This document shows positions 9,470 through 21,319 of a stretch of DNA of 64,000 nucleotides, piece after piece. Both the position numbers and the translations under genes were made by a program. This DNA comes from CADEEN01 sp963840805 (GTDB lineage: Bacteria; Pseudomonadota; Gammaproteobacteria; Burkholderiales; Burkholderiaceae_C), in contig CAWJAJ010000002.1 of NCBI GenBank assembly GCA_963840805.1, forward strand, positions 175,654 to 239,653. The letters are read 5' to 3'. Numbering within the stretch: position 1 is the first letter of the stretch; each line of letters begins with the position of its first letter. The notes beneath the pieces are model-generated. The model was not told where the DNA came from. It ran no database searches and saw nothing but the letters and a program-made list of their open reading frames with translations.

Positions 9470-9937
9470 CACGTCACTCCTCGGTCCGGCGCGGCGCCGC
9501 TCCAAGCGGCCCGACCGCCCCAAGGCCACGCAGGAGCATTTTGTGGCCCATTGCGGCGGCTTGCTTGCGTCTGGTCTTTCATGCTTGCATCGGCGCGAGC
9601 AAGGCGGCGGGCGGGGCACGGCGCGCATGTGAGGCGCCGAGCAGCACAGGGGCCGGGGCCCGCGCGCGTAGCGCGCTTCGTGCTCTGACTCGTCGCGACT
9701 GTTCGACCACAGTGAGCGAAGCGAACGGAGGGAGTTGAGCGACGGGGCCACGGACCCGCGCAGCGCAGGGCAGTCTGAGCGCAGCGAAGACCGCCGAACC
9801 TAAGCGCCGTGCCCGGCCCGGCTGCCCCGTTGCCACGCCGCAGCAGGAAGGCAGGTCCTTCATGTCCCCAGCCACAGCAGCAAGTCTTGGTCGAGCGCGG
9901 CGACGCAAGCAGGCGCGGTCGTGAGCGGGCGGCGGTT
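9470..9937. other. Intergenic region with no gene, containing short GC-rich repeats
   Basis: This 468-base gap lies between two minus-strand genes. It contains repeated words such as GAGCGAAGCGAAC (about 9714-9726) and GAGCGCAGCGAAG (about 9777-9789). Short open frames cross it, but their proteins are Arg/Ala/Pro-rich with no recognisable domain. I see no RNA gene. It resembles degenerate spacer repeats common in high-GC Burkholderiales (inference). Confidence 0.5.
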
Positions 9938-10811
9938 TCATCCGAGGCGCAGCGCCATCACGCCGCCCACGATCACCAGCGTGCCGAGGCCTCGCTGGAT
10001 GCCGAATTTCTCCTTCAGCAGCCACACCCCGAGCAGCGCGGCGAACAGCACCGAGGTCTCGCGCAGCGCCGCCACGCTGGCCACCGGTGCGCGCGTCATC
10101 GCCCACAGCGCGATCGCAGTACGAGCCGATCGAGGCCGCGCCGCCGAGCGCGGCCAGCGGCCAGCGTCGCCGCGCGTAGGCCAGGATCGCGCGGCGGCCG
10201 GCGGCGTCGCGCCTGAAGTACACCAGTGCCGGATACGGCAGGCCGTCGAGCACGAACAGCAGCATCACGTAGGCTGCGGCCGTGTGCCCGGCGGCGACCG
10301 TCTCGCGCACGCCCTTGCCGTCGACGAAGGTATAGACGGCGATGATCAGCGCGTTGGCGAAGGCGAAGCCCAGCGCCTTGCGGTGGTGCAGCGTTTCGCC
10401 CGGGTGGGCCAAGCCCGACGAGCGCCACGCCGAGCGTGATGCCGAGGATGCCGGCCCAGGCCAGCGGCGTCGGTGCCTCGGCCAACACCGCCGAGCTGCC
10501 GAGCGCCACCAGCAACGGCGCGAAGCCGCGCATGATCGGGTAGGTCAGGCCCAGTTCGCCGTGCTTGTAGGCACCGGCCAGCGCGATGTAGTAGCCGATG
10601 TGGATCACCAGCGACGCCGCGATGAATGGCAGCGCCACCGCGGCGGCAGGCCGACGATCGCCAGCAGCGGCAGCGCGACGACCGCGCCCAGGAAGTGCAC
10701 CAGCGCGGTGTCGAGCGCCTTGTCGCCGCTGGACTTGACCAGCGCGTTCCATGCCGCGTGCAGCACCGCGCCGCACAGCACCGCCAGCACCACCGGCCAG
10801 GTCAGGGCCAT
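9938..10811 (-). CDS. EamA-family (DMT superfamily) permease, frameshifted by insertions
   Basis: Inner-membrane transporter with two repeated EamA domains and about ten TM helices. Recoverable pieces in order: MALTWPVVLAVLCGAVLHAA, FIAASLVIHIGYYIALAGAY, LTYPIMRGFAPLLVALGSS, a second repeat starting FAFANALIIAVYTFVDG, and a C terminus ending in a Leu-Gly tail before TGA at 9938-9940. The pieces lie in three frames. Length about 285 residues, typical for the family. The ATG shares one base with the stop of the upstream Na/Pi cotransporter gene (TGATG), so the two are coupled. The substrate is unknown; export of a metabolite of the phosphonate or amine pathway nearby is only a guess. Confidence 0.72.
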
Positions 10812-12491
10812 CACCGGCCGTGCTCGTCGACGTCGTTGGGCGCCAGGACCGAGTGCCGGATGCGCGTTTGCGTCAGCGCACCGGCCGAATCGAGGATCGG
10901 GTAGGCGATCGAGCAGATGTGCGAGTTGATGCGCTTCAGGTCGCTGATCAGGTCCAGGTGCAGCGAACTGGTTTCGATGCTCTGCGCGGTGTTGTCCTGC
11001 AGCCGCGCGATGTGGCTGGCGGCGTACTCGCGCTCGAGGTCGCGGAAGCGCGCCTTTTCCTCGAGCAGCTTGCGCGCATCGCGCACGTGGCCGTCGAGGA
11101 ACACGCTCATGCCCAGCCGCAGGTTGGCCAGCAGGCGCTCGTGCAGGTGGCAGATCTCGGCCATGCCGGCCTCGGAGAAGCTGCGGTTGCGGCCGGATCT
11201 TCTTGTCCTCGAGGTCCTGCAGCACGCGCTCGATGATGTCGCCGATCTGCTCCATGTTGATGGTGAACGACATCATGTCGGTCCAGCGCCGGCCTTCGCG
11301 CTCGGACAGCGCCTCGCGCGAGATCTGCGTCAGGTAGAACTTGATCGCCGAGTAGAGCTCGTCGACCGTGTCGTCCATCTTGCGCAGCCGCTCGGCGAGT
11401 TCGAGGTCGTTGTCGCGCATCACCGGCAGGATGCCGCGCAGCATGGTCTCGACCACGTCGGCCTGGTGCAGCGCCTCGCGCGCGGCGCAGCTGATGGCCA
11501 GCGACGGCGTGGCCAGCGCCGACGGGTCGAGGTGTCGCGGCCGGTCGGTGCCGCGGCCCCGCGGCGCTGCGCAACCAGCGCTCGAGCGTTCGCGCCAGCG
11601 GACGCGGTGAAGCCGATGAAGGTCGCCGCCAGCAGGACGTTGAAGACCAGGTGGAACACGACCACCTGCTGATGCACGGTCGGCACCCATTGCTGCAGCT
11701 CGACGTGCACGACAGCCAGCAGCGGCAGCATCAGCAGCGCAGCCGATCAGCTTGAAGACCAGGTTGCCGAGCGGCACGCGGCGCGCCGCCATTGGGCTGT
11801 GGGCGGTGGACAGCAGCGCCAGCACGCCGCTGCCGAGGTTGGCGCCGAGCACCAGGCCGAGCGCCACCGTCGTCGGCACCATGCCCGAGCCGGCCAGCGT
11901 GGCCGTCAGCAGCACGATGGCCAGGCTGGAATAGGACAGCACGGTCAGCGCGGCGCCGACCACGATGTCGAGCAGCACCTCGTTGGGCAGTGCGGCCAGC
12001 AGCGTGCGCACCGCCGGCGACTCGATCAGCGGCCGGGTGTGCAGCATGATCAGCTGCAGCGCCAGCAGGATCAGCCCGAGGCCGATCGCGACGCGGCCGA
12101 GGCGCCCGGCCGTCGTCTTCTCGCGGGTGACGAACATCACCACGCCGGCGAAGATCAGCAGCGGCGACAGCCACGACAGGTCGAACGAGAACACCACCGC
12201 CATCAGGCGCGGTGCCGACGTCGGCGCCCAGCATCACCGCCAGCGCTGCCGCCAGTGGCACCAGGCCCTGGCCGAGCGAAGGAGGCGACGATCAGGCAGG
12301 TGGCGGTGCTCGATTGCACCAGGCTGGTCACGCCCAGCCCCGCCAGCAACGCCGTGCCAGCGCGAGCTCATGCTCTGCGCCAGCACCTGGCGCAGGTTCT
12401 CGCCGAACACGCGCAGCATGCCGGTGCGCACGATGTGCGTGCCCCAGACCAGCAGGGCAATCGCGGCGAGCAGATTCAGCAGATGAAGCAT
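10811..12491 (-). CDS. Na+/phosphate cotransporter family protein (NptA/YjbB-like) with PhoU-like domain
   Basis: Membrane protein of about 555 residues. It starts MLHLLNLLAAIALLVWGTHI (first TM of the Na/Pi-cotransporter family) and contains IVVGAALTVLSYSSLAIVLL and TTVALGLVLGANLGSGVLAL in the repeated transport domains. The C-terminal third is a PhoU-like helical bundle (FTINMEQIGDIIERVLQDL; HLDLISDLKRINSHICSIAY). E. coli YjbB is reported to export phosphate. The position directly downstream of phnY-phnA suggests it relieves excess Pi released by phosphonoacetate hydrolysis, or otherwise handles that Pi (inference). Frames switch several times (near 11195, 11530, 11740 and 12280), consistent with the local insertion errors. 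Confidence 0.78.
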
Positions 12492-12504
12492 CGGGCCGTC
12501 GGTG

Positions 12505-13951
12505 TCAGGCACCAGGGCAGCGAGTAGGTCTTGAGGTTGGTGAAGCTCTTCATCGCTTCCTGCACGCCTTCCTTGTAGCCCAGGCCCGAATCCTTGATGC
12601 CGCCGAACGGCGTCAGCTCGAGCCGGTAGCCCGGCACCTCGCGCACGTTGACGGTGCCGACGTTGCAGCTCGTTGACGAAGCGGGTGATGAGTCGAGGCG
12701 GTTGGTGCAGACCGACGACGACAGGCCGTAGGCGGTGCCGTTGGCGATCGCGATGGCCTCGTCGACGTCGCGGAAGCGGATGATCGGCGACACCGGGCCG
12801 AAGGTCTCCTCGCGCACCACGCGTCATCGCCGGGTCGACGCGGTCGAGCACCGTCGGCGCGTACAGCGCGCCGTCGCGCTGGTTGCCCGTCAGCAGCCGC
12901 GCGCCCTGCGCCACCGCCTCGTCGACGCGCGCCTCGAACAGCCGCGCCGCGGCTTCGTCGATCACGGTGCCCATGTCGATCGCCGGATCCGAGCGGATCG
13001 CCGAAGCGTCCAGGCCCGCGTCTTTTCGACCACCAGGTCGGTGAAGCGCGTCGGCGACCGCCTCGTGCACCAGCATGCGCTTGACCGCGGTGCAGCGCTG
13101 GCCCGAGTTCTTGTACGAGCCCTGCACCGCCAGCGATCGCGGCTTCGTCGAGGTCGGCGTCGTCCATCACGATGATCGGGTCGTTGCCGCCGAGTTCCAG
13201 CACGATGCGCCGGTAGCCGGCCTTGGCGGCGATGTACTTGCCGATCGGCCACGCCGCCGGTGAAGGTGACCAGGTCGACGTTCGGGTTGGTCAGCAGCTC
13301 GTCGGCGATCTCGCGCGGGTCGCCGGTGACGCACCGACAGCATCTGCGGCGGCAGCCCGGCCTCGTAGAGGATGTCGGCGAGCAGCAGCGCCGACAGCGG
13401 CATCTTCTCCGACGGCTTCAGCACCATGCGGTTGTTGGTGGCGACCGCCGGCGCCACCTTGTGCGCGACCTGGTTCATCGGGTGGTTGAACGGCGTGATC
13501 GCGGTGATCACGCCCAGCAGCGGCTCGCGCTGCGTGTAGACGCGGCGCTGCTTGCCGTGCGGCGTGAGGTCGCAGGAGAAGATCTGGCCGTCGTCGCTCA
13601 GGCACTGGTTGGCGCCGAACATCAGCACGTCGGCGACGCGGCCGACTTCGTAGAGCGCGTCCTTCATTGCACAGGCCGGACTCGGCCGTGATCAGCGCGG
13701 CGATCTCGGCCGTGCGCGCACGCACGGCCGCCGCGGCCTGGTTCAGGATGTTGCTGCGCTCGAAGCGGGTCAGCCGCGCCTTGTAGGTCTTCGCAGTCTG
13801 CGAACGCCCGCCGCACGTCGTCGAGCGTGGCCTTGGGCACCGTGCCGATGCACTTCGCCGGTGTACGGGTTGCGACACTTCGATGGCGCGGTCGCCGACG
13901 CGGTCGGCGCCGACTTTCTCGCCAGCCAGGCGCAAGCGCTTCGATTCGCAT
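12505..13951 (-). CDS. phnY: Phosphonoacetaldehyde dehydrogenase
   Basis: NAD(P)-dependent aldehyde dehydrogenase of about 478 residues that would oxidise phosphonoacetaldehyde to phosphonoacetate. The ALDH landmarks are present in order: GVITAITPFNHPMNQVAHK (cofactor-binding start), LKPSEKMPLSAL, LELGGNDPIIVMDDADLD (catalytic Glu), SYKNSGQRCTAVKRMLVHE (catalytic Cys), VREETFGPVSPIIRF and GGIKDSGLGYKEGVQEAMK. NSGQRCTAVKRM and the ending match PhnY-type enzymes and the gene lies next to phnA, so PhnY is the best call. Many one-base insertions break the frame; the stop is read as TGG[T]GCC-TGA at 12505-12507. Start ATG 13951, 17 bases after the phnA stop. Confidence 0.82.
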
Positions 13952-13968
13952 AGGGCGTTCGTGGCGGC

Positions 13969-15195
13969 CTATTGCGCGTGGTTCAGCGCGAGGTCGAAGG
14001 CGTCGAAGTTGCGCCAGCGCCGGCTCGCGTCGAGTCCGGCGATCGGCCGGTTGAGGATCAGCGGCACGCGCTGCTCCGAGACGCCGCCGTGCGAGCGCAG
14101 CGGCACGTCGAGCGCGACAGGTCGTGGCGCGCGGCGGCCGGTGCCGAGCACCACCGAGCGCTCGGACACGACGACCAGGTCGCCGATGCGGTCGGCCGGC
14201 AGCTCGAAGCGCGCGGCGGCCTCGGCGCGCGTCAGCACGCGCTCGATGCCGGGCAGTCGCGGCGATGCGGCGCCGCGGCGTCGGCCGACCGCATCGGCCG
14301 GCAGGTAGACGGTCGCGAACGAGCCCAGCGCGCCGTGGTGCACGACATACGGGTCGGTGATCGGCAGGATCACGCGCGCGCGGCCGGCGCCGAGCCAGCC
14401 GTCGAGCACGGTCCTGCAGGTAGATCACGTTCGGGCTGCGCCGTCGCATCGCGTCTTGGCGTTCATGCCGTGGTCGGCGGTGAGCGCGATCGACGCAGCC
14501 CAGCGCGTCGAGCTGCGCGAGGTAGCCGTCCATCATCGCGTAGAAGCGCGTTGGCGCCGGCGGTGCCGGGCGCGTGCTTGTGCTGGACGTAGTCGGTGGT
14601 CGACAGGTACATCACGTCGGGCCGCGCGCGTCTCGCATCAGCTGCACGCCGGCGGCGAACACGAACTCCGACAGCTCGGCGCTGTAGACGTCGGGCACCG
14701 GCATGCCGACCAGCGACAGCACGTCGGCGATGCCGTTCTCGGCCAGCGTCGACCTGGTCGGCCTTCTCCGACGAGAAGCAGATGCCCTTCATGCCGTGGC
14801 CGAGCAGCGGGCGCAGCTTGTCCTTGGCGGTGACGACCGCGACCGCTGGCGCCGGCGTCGGCGAGCGCCGCGAGGATGCGTCGGCGCGCGCAGCTACTTC
14901 GGGTCGTTCATCATGACTTCGGTGCCGCTCGCGACGTCGAAGAAGTAGTTGCCGCAGATGCCGTGCACCGACGGCGGCGCGCCGGTCACGATCGACAGGT
15001 TGTTCGGGTTGGTGAAGCTCGGCACCACGCAGTCGGCGATCAGCGCCGTGCCCTGCGGCCAGCATGCGCTTCAGCCAGGGCGTGTGCCCGCCGGCGACGG
15101 CCTGGGCGATGTAGTCGGGCTCGCAGCCGTCGACGCAGACCACGACGGTGGGCTGGCGCGGCAGCCGCGTAGCGCCGGCCGTTGACGTCGAGCAT
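13969..15195 (-). CDS. phnA: Phosphonoacetate hydrolase
   Basis: Zinc-dependent C-P bond hydrolase of the alkaline phosphatase superfamily, converting phosphonoacetate to acetate and phosphate. About 405 residues. Recoverable motifs: VVVCVDGCEPDYIAQAVAGG (metal Asp near the N terminus), the PSFTNPNNLSIVTG-type nucleophile Thr segment split by an insertion, MYLSTTDYVQHKHAPGTAGA (metal Asp and His), TADHG, and the C-terminal DPYVVHHGALGSFATVYLP with a His ligand. Start ATG 15195 follows AGGAAGGTG; the GntR gene stops 19 bases upstream, so GntR-phnA-phnY form one leftward operon. At least eight one-base insertions occur. Confidence 0.85.
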
Positions 15196-15214
15196 CGGGT
15201 CACCTTCCTGGACG

Positions 15215-15958
15215 TCACCGCCCGGCGCGTGCGGCCGTCGGCGCGGGTCGCTGCGGCGCGGTTGTTGCGCAGCGTGCGCTCCTTGCTGTCCATCACGTGG
15301 TCGTAGCATCGCGCGGCCGGCGGCGTCGGCGTCGCCGGACGGCGATGGCCTTGACGATGGCGCGGTGCTCGCGCGGCCGAGATCGGCAGCAGCCTGCGCG
15401 TCGGCCAGGTTGCAGGCGCCGGAACAGCGACAGTTCGTTGACCAGGCGTGCGGTAGATCGCGGTCAGCTTGCGGTTGCCGGCGAACTCGACCAGCGGTCG
15501 TGGAACTCGAGGTTGAGCAGGTGGTAGCTGTCGGCGTCGCCGGCCTTGACCGCCTGCTCCATCGCGCTCGACCATCGCCGCGCAGCTGGCTGTCAGCTGC
15601 GCCGGCGTGACGCGCTCGGCGAGGCGGCGGCCGACCAGCTTCGTCCATCGCGGCGCGCAGGTCGTAGATCTCGTCGGCTTCGTCGAGCGGAATGCTCGCG
15701 CACGAACACGCCGCGGTTCTTCTCCTGGCGCACCAGGCCGGCCTCCTCGAGCATGCGAAAGGCCTCGCGCACCGGCCCGCGCGAGACGCCGAGCGTTCGG
15801 CCAGCGCAGGCCTCGTTGAGCTTGGCGCCGGGCGCGAGCTCGCCGGCGAGGATCATGCGCTCGATCTCCTGCTGCACCACGCTGGGCAGCGAGTTCGACT
15901 GCAGCAGGGCGATCGTCGGGTGCGGGATGACGTGCAGCGTGCATGGCACGCGCGGCAT
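15215..15958 (-). CDS. GntR-family (FCD domain) transcriptional regulator of the phosphonate genes
   Basis: About 245 residues. The N-terminal winged helix (VVQQEIERMILAGELAPGAK, then LGVSRGPVREAFRMLEEAGL) is the GntR recognition signature. The C-terminal helical FCD ligand-binding domain includes ATP-less features such as EFAGNRKLTAIYR and a HRAIVKAI-type segment. It is divergent from phnS with a 201-base intergenic region holding a palindrome and a promoter. It therefore probably senses a phosphonate intermediate and controls both arms. Frames switch at several one-base insertions; the stop is taken as TGA at 15215-15217, assuming one more insertion upstream. Confidence 0.8.
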
Positions 15959-15979
15959 TAGACGGCAGCCGGAAAGTAG

Positions 15980-15991
15980 ATTGTCAACAAT
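15980..15991. promoter_or_regulatory. Palindromic candidate GntR operator
   Basis: ATTGTCAACAAT is a perfect inverted repeat (ATTGT-CA-ACAAT) 22 bases upstream of the GntR ATG and 13 bases before the -35 box facing phnS. FCD-type GntR proteins commonly bind T-N-G-T-n-A-C-N-A palindromes, so it fits the family. Direct binding is inference. Confidence 0.5.
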
Positions 15992-16004
15992 CTGCAAAAA
16001 ACCG

Positions 16005-16033
16005 TTGACACGTCTGGAAACGCCGGCGCTAGA
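16005..16033 (+). promoter_or_regulatory. Candidate sigma-70 promoter for the phnS operon
   Basis: Perfect -35 TTGACA at 16005-16010, then GCTAGA at 16028-16033 (17-base spacer) or TAGACT at 16030-16035 (19-base spacer). It lies about 125 bases upstream of phnS in the GntR-phnS divergent region. Confidence 0.45.
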
Positions 16034-16159
16034 CTGCCCGCGCACCGGCGCGTCAGTCGGCAGACCGTCACCGATGCGGCGAGCGGCGCAGTCGTGCCGG
16101 TTGTTCGATCCGTCCGTGACCACGCAGCACCGACGGAGTCCTCTCCATGAGGAGTCCCG

Positions 16160-17203
16160 ATGAATCCGCTGTCCCTGGCCGCTCGGCCGCTGCTGGCGCT
16201 GTCGCTGGCTCGCGTTCGGCGCCAGCGCGCAGAAGACCGCAGCTGCTGGTCTACACCGCGCTCGAGACCGACCAGCTGAAGGCCTACCAGGAAGGCTTCA
16301 ACAAGGCCAACCCGGACATCGAGATCAAGTGGGTGCGCGACTCGACCGGCGTGATCACCGCCAAGCTGCTGGCCGAGAAGGCCAACCCGCAGGCCGACGT
16401 GGTGATGGGCGTGGCCGCGTCGCAGCCTGGCGCTGCTCGACAAGCAAGGGCATGCTCGATGCCGTACGCGCCGCTGAACCTCGACGCGCATCATGCGCCA
16501 AGTACCGCGACAAGAAGAACCCGCCGGCCTGGTTCGGCATGGACGTGTGGGGCGCGACGGTCTGCTTCAACACCGTCGAGGCGCAGAAGAAGGACATCCC
16601 GAAGCCCGAGACCTGGAAGGACCTGACCAAGCCGGTCTACAAGGGCCAGATCGTGATGCCGCAACCCGGCCTCGTCGGGCACCGGCTTCTTCGACGTCAC
16701 GCGCCTGGCTGCAGCTGTGGGGCGACAAGGCAAGGGCGACGGCTGGAAGTTCATGGACGCGCTGCACGAGAACATCGCGCAGTACACGCACTCGGGCTCC
16801 AAGCCCTGCGACATGGCCGGCGCCGGCGAGTACGTCGTCGGCATCTCGTTCGAATACCGCGCCAACGCCAACAAGGCCAAGGGCGCGCCGATCGACCTGG
16901 TGTTCCCGAAGGAAGGCCTGGGCTGGGACCTCGAGGCGTTCGCGCATCCACAAGGGCACGAAGAAGCTCGACGCGGCGAAGAAGCTGGCCGACTGGGCGT
17001 CGAGCAAGGACGCGATGGTGCTGTACGCCAAGAACTTCGCGATCGTCGCGCATGCCGGGCGTGGCCGCAGCCGCTGCCGAACGTGCCCGACGGACTACGA
17101 AGCGCGCCTGGTGAAGAACGACTTCGCCTGGGCCGCCGAGAACCGCGAGCGGATCCTCGCCGAGTGGAACAAGCGCTACGACGCCAAGGCCGAACCGAAG
17201 TAG
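16160..17203 (+). CDS. phnS: 2-aminoethylphosphonate ABC transporter, substrate-binding protein
   Basis: Periplasmic binding protein of the iron/AEP-type family (PhnS2), about 340 residues. It has a signal peptide (MNPLSLAARPLLALSL) and then LLVYTALETDQLKAYQEGF, the usual start of this family; mid-protein GMDVWGATVCFNTVEAQKKD and AGAGEYVVGISFEYRANANK follow. It is the first gene of an rightward operon with ATPase, fused permease and phnW, which fixes 2-AEP as the likely ligand. ATG at 16160 has AGGAG 7 bases upstream; an ATG at 16147 is in another frame. About seven one-base insertions shift the frame (for example near 16210, 16430, 16680 and 16950). Confidence 0.85.
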
Positions 17204-17300
17204 ACCGCTCCGAAGCGGCTGACGCCGCTCGCGCTCGAGCGCACGCCAGCGGCCGGCGCAGCTGGATCCGCGGCGCCGCTGAGCTACACGCGACCGCCGC

Positions 17301-18379
<1,079 letters not shown>

Positions 18380-18380
<1 letters not shown>

Positions 18381-20135
18381 TGCACGGCGGCGATCGCTGC
18401 GCCGCTGGCGCACTGCCGCGGCGCGTGCGCGCTGCAAGTGCACTGGACCGACCGCATCGCGCACGCTGCTGCTGGCGGTCGTGGCGCTGGCGCTGCTCGC
18501 GTTCCTGGCCGCGCCGCTGGCGACGATCCTGCTGCAGAGCGTCGAGGACGCGCGACGGCGCGTTCGTCGGCCTGGCCAATTTCGTCGCCTACGTCGCAGA
18601 CGCCGGCGCTGCTCGCAGTCGATCTGGAACAGCGTGTGGGTCTCGGCGCTGGTCACCGTCGATCACGATGCCGCTGGCCTTCGCCTTCGCCTACGCGCTG
18701 ACGCGCAGCTGCATGCCGCTTCAAGGGCGCTGTTCCGCGACATCGCGCTGATGCCGATCCTGGCGCCGTCGCTGCTGTCGGCGATCTCGTTCATCTACTG
18801 GTTCGGCAACCAGGGCGTGCTGAAGGCTGCATGCTCGGCGGCTCGGGCATCGACGCAGATCTACGGCGCGCCGGGCATCGTGCTGGCCGAGATCTTCGCG
18901 TCGTTCCCGCACGCGCTGATGATCCTGGTGACCGCGCTGTCGCTGGCCGACGCGCGCCTGTACGAAGCCGCCGACGCGCTGGGCACCACGCGCGCGCGCA
19001 AGTTCTTCACCATCACGCTGCCCGGCGCCAAGTACGGCCTGATCTCGGCGGCGCATGGTCGTGTTCACGCTGGTCGGTCACCGACTTCGGCATCCCCAAG
19101 GTGATCGGCGGCAACTTCAACGTGCTGGCCACCGACATCTTCAAGCAGGTGATCGGCCAGCAGGACTTCCAGAAGGGCGCGGTGGTCGGCGCTGCTGCTG
19201 CTGGTGCCGGCGGTGCTGACCTTCGTCGTCGACCAGCTGCGTGCAGCGCAAGCAGACGGCGATGCTGACCGCGCGCGCCGTGCCCTACGCGCCGCAGCCC
19301 GCGCCGCGGCTTCGACGCCGCTGATGACCGCCTACTGCGTCGTCGTCGCGCTGCTGATGCTGGCGGTGCTCGGCATGGCGGTGTTCGCGTCGTTCGTCAA
19401 GTTCTGGCCCTACAACCTGTCGCTCAGCCTGCGACCACTACACGTATCGGGCTTGGTCGACGCCGACGTCGGCGACGCCTTCGTCAACAGCCTGAAGATG
19501 GCCGCGCGGACGGCGCGTGCTCGGCACGGCGCTCATCTTCGTCGGCGCCTACCTGCTCGAGAAGACGCGCGGCCTGGACTGGCCTGCGCGCCGCTGGTGC
19601 GCCTGCTGGCGATGCTGCCGATGGCCGTGCCCGGGCATGGTGCTGGGCCTCGGCTACATCTTCTTCTTCAACGCGCCGGCCAACCCGCTGAACGGCCTGT
19701 ACCACACGCTGACGATCCTGGTGATCTGCACCATCGTCCACTTCTACACCATCGAGCCACCTGACCGCGGTGACCGCGCTGAAGGCGCTCGACACCGAGT
19801 TCGAGGCGGTGTCGGCCTCGCTGAAGGTGCCGTTCTACAAGACCTTCTGGCGCGTCACGGTGCCGGTCTGCCTGCCGGCGATGCTCGACATCGCGCGCTA
19901 CTTCTTCGTCAACGCGATGACGACGATCTCGGCGGTCGTGTTCCTGTATTCGCCCGAGACCAAGGTGGCGTCGATCGCGATCCTGAACCTGGACGAGGCC
20001 GGCGAGATCGGCGCCGCCGCCGCGATGGCGACGCTGATCGTCGCCGCGTCGCACCGTGGCCACGCTGCTGTTCATGGCGCTGGCGTGGTGGCGTCGATCG
20101 CCGCACCCAGGCCTGGAAGCGCACCACTGCGCTGA
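18380..20135 (+). CDS. phnU: 2-aminoethylphosphonate ABC transporter, fused double permease
   Basis: One polypeptide of about 575 residues carrying two complete ABC permease domains, as in the PhnU2 type. The first half includes LMPILAPSLLSAISFIYWFG and an EAA loop YEAADALGTTRARKFFTITL. The second half includes MVLGLGYIFFFNAPANPLNG and a second EAA-type loop EFEAVSASLKVPFYKTFWRV. About twelve TM helices. No stop or start separates the halves once insertions are removed, so this is a genuine fusion of what is PhnU plus PhnV in Salmonella. Start ATG 18380 overlaps the phnT stop; stop read as TGA 20133-20135 after AAG[C]GCA. Confidence 0.82.
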
Positions 20136-20160
20136 CCACCGAATTCCAAGGAGACACCCG

Positions 20161-21310
20161 ATGGACCGACGACCCCATCCTGCTGACCCCCGGCCCGCTG
20201 ACGACCACGCTGCGCACCAAGCTGGCGATGCTGCGCGACTGGGGCTCGTGGGACGCCGACTTCAACGCCGTCACCGCGCAGCCTGCGCGCGCGACCTGCT
20301 CGACATCGTGCACGGCGCAGCGACAGCCACGTCCTGCGTGCCGCTGCAGGGCAGCGGCACCTTCAGCGTCGAGGCCGCGGTGGCGACGCGTGGTGCCGCG
20401 CGACGGCCACGTGCTGGTGCTCGACAACGGCGCCTACTGCAAGCGCGCCGCCAAGCTGACGCAGATGATGGGCCGCCGCGCCAGCGTGCTGGCCGTTCGC
20501 CGAGGACGAGCCGGTCGACGGCCGCGGCGCTCGACGCGCAGCTGGCGGCCGACGCGTCGATCACGCCACGTGGTGCTGATCCACTGCGAGACCGGCACCG
20601 GCGTGCTCAACCCGCTGGCCGAGGTGGCGCGCGGTGTGCGCAGCGCCACGGCAAGGGGCTGATCGTCGACGCGATGAGCTCGTTCGGCGCGCTGCCGATC
20701 GACGCGCGCGAGCGTCCGCTTCGACGCGCTGGTCGCCGCCAGCGGCAAGTGCCTCGAGGGCGTGCCGGGCATGGGCTTCGTGTTCGTGCGCAAGGCGGTG
20801 CTCGAGCGCTGCGCCGGCAACAGCCAGTCGCTGGCGATGGACCTGCACGACCAGCACGTCTACATGGAGAAGACGACCAGTGGCGCTTCACGCCGCCGAC
20901 GCACGTGGTGGCGGCGCTGGCCGAGGCGGTGACCAGTTCATCGAGGAAGGCGGCCAGCCGGCGCGCCTGGCGCGCTACACCGACAACTGCCGCACGCTGA
21001 TCGACGGCATGGCGCGCGCTGGGCTTCAAGCCGTTCCTGACGCGCCGAGATGCAGGCGCCGATCATCGTCACCTTCCACGCGCCGGCCGATCCGGCGCTA
21101 CGACTTCAAGCGCTTCTACGCCGCGGCCAAGGCGCGCGGCTTCATCCTCTATCCGGGCAAGCTGACGCAGGTCGAGACCTTCCGCGTCGGCTGCATCGGC
21201 GCGATCGGCGCGCAACGAGATGCAGCAGGCGGTCAACGCGGTGGCCGACACGCTGCGCGAAATGGGCATCGCATCGCGGCGACCCGGCGCTCGAGCGATC
21301 CGCAAGGACG
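20161..21310 (+). CDS. phnW: 2-aminoethylphosphonate-pyruvate transaminase
   Basis: PLP-dependent class V aminotransferase that converts 2-AEP and pyruvate to phosphonoacetaldehyde and alanine. About 370 residues. The start DDPILLTPGPLTTTLRTKLA is typical of PhnW, followed by GHVLVLDNGAYCKRAAKLTQ, HVVLIHCETGTGVLNPL, IVDAMSSFGALPIDA (PLP Asp) and ASGKCLEGVPGMGFVFVR, whose Lys should bind PLP. AAGGAG precedes the ATG. No TGA, TAA or TAG exists in any frame between 21,240 and 21,320, so the true stop is lost to an error or misread; the end given is approximate. Confidence 0.87.
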
Positions 21311-21319
21311 GACGACCGC

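Noticed and set aside
14463..15944. A long minus-strand ORF joining parts of phnA and GntR
   Set aside because: It is a frameshift product. Correcting the insertions gives a GntR stop at 15215 and a separate phnA ATG at 15195 with its own ribosome binding site.
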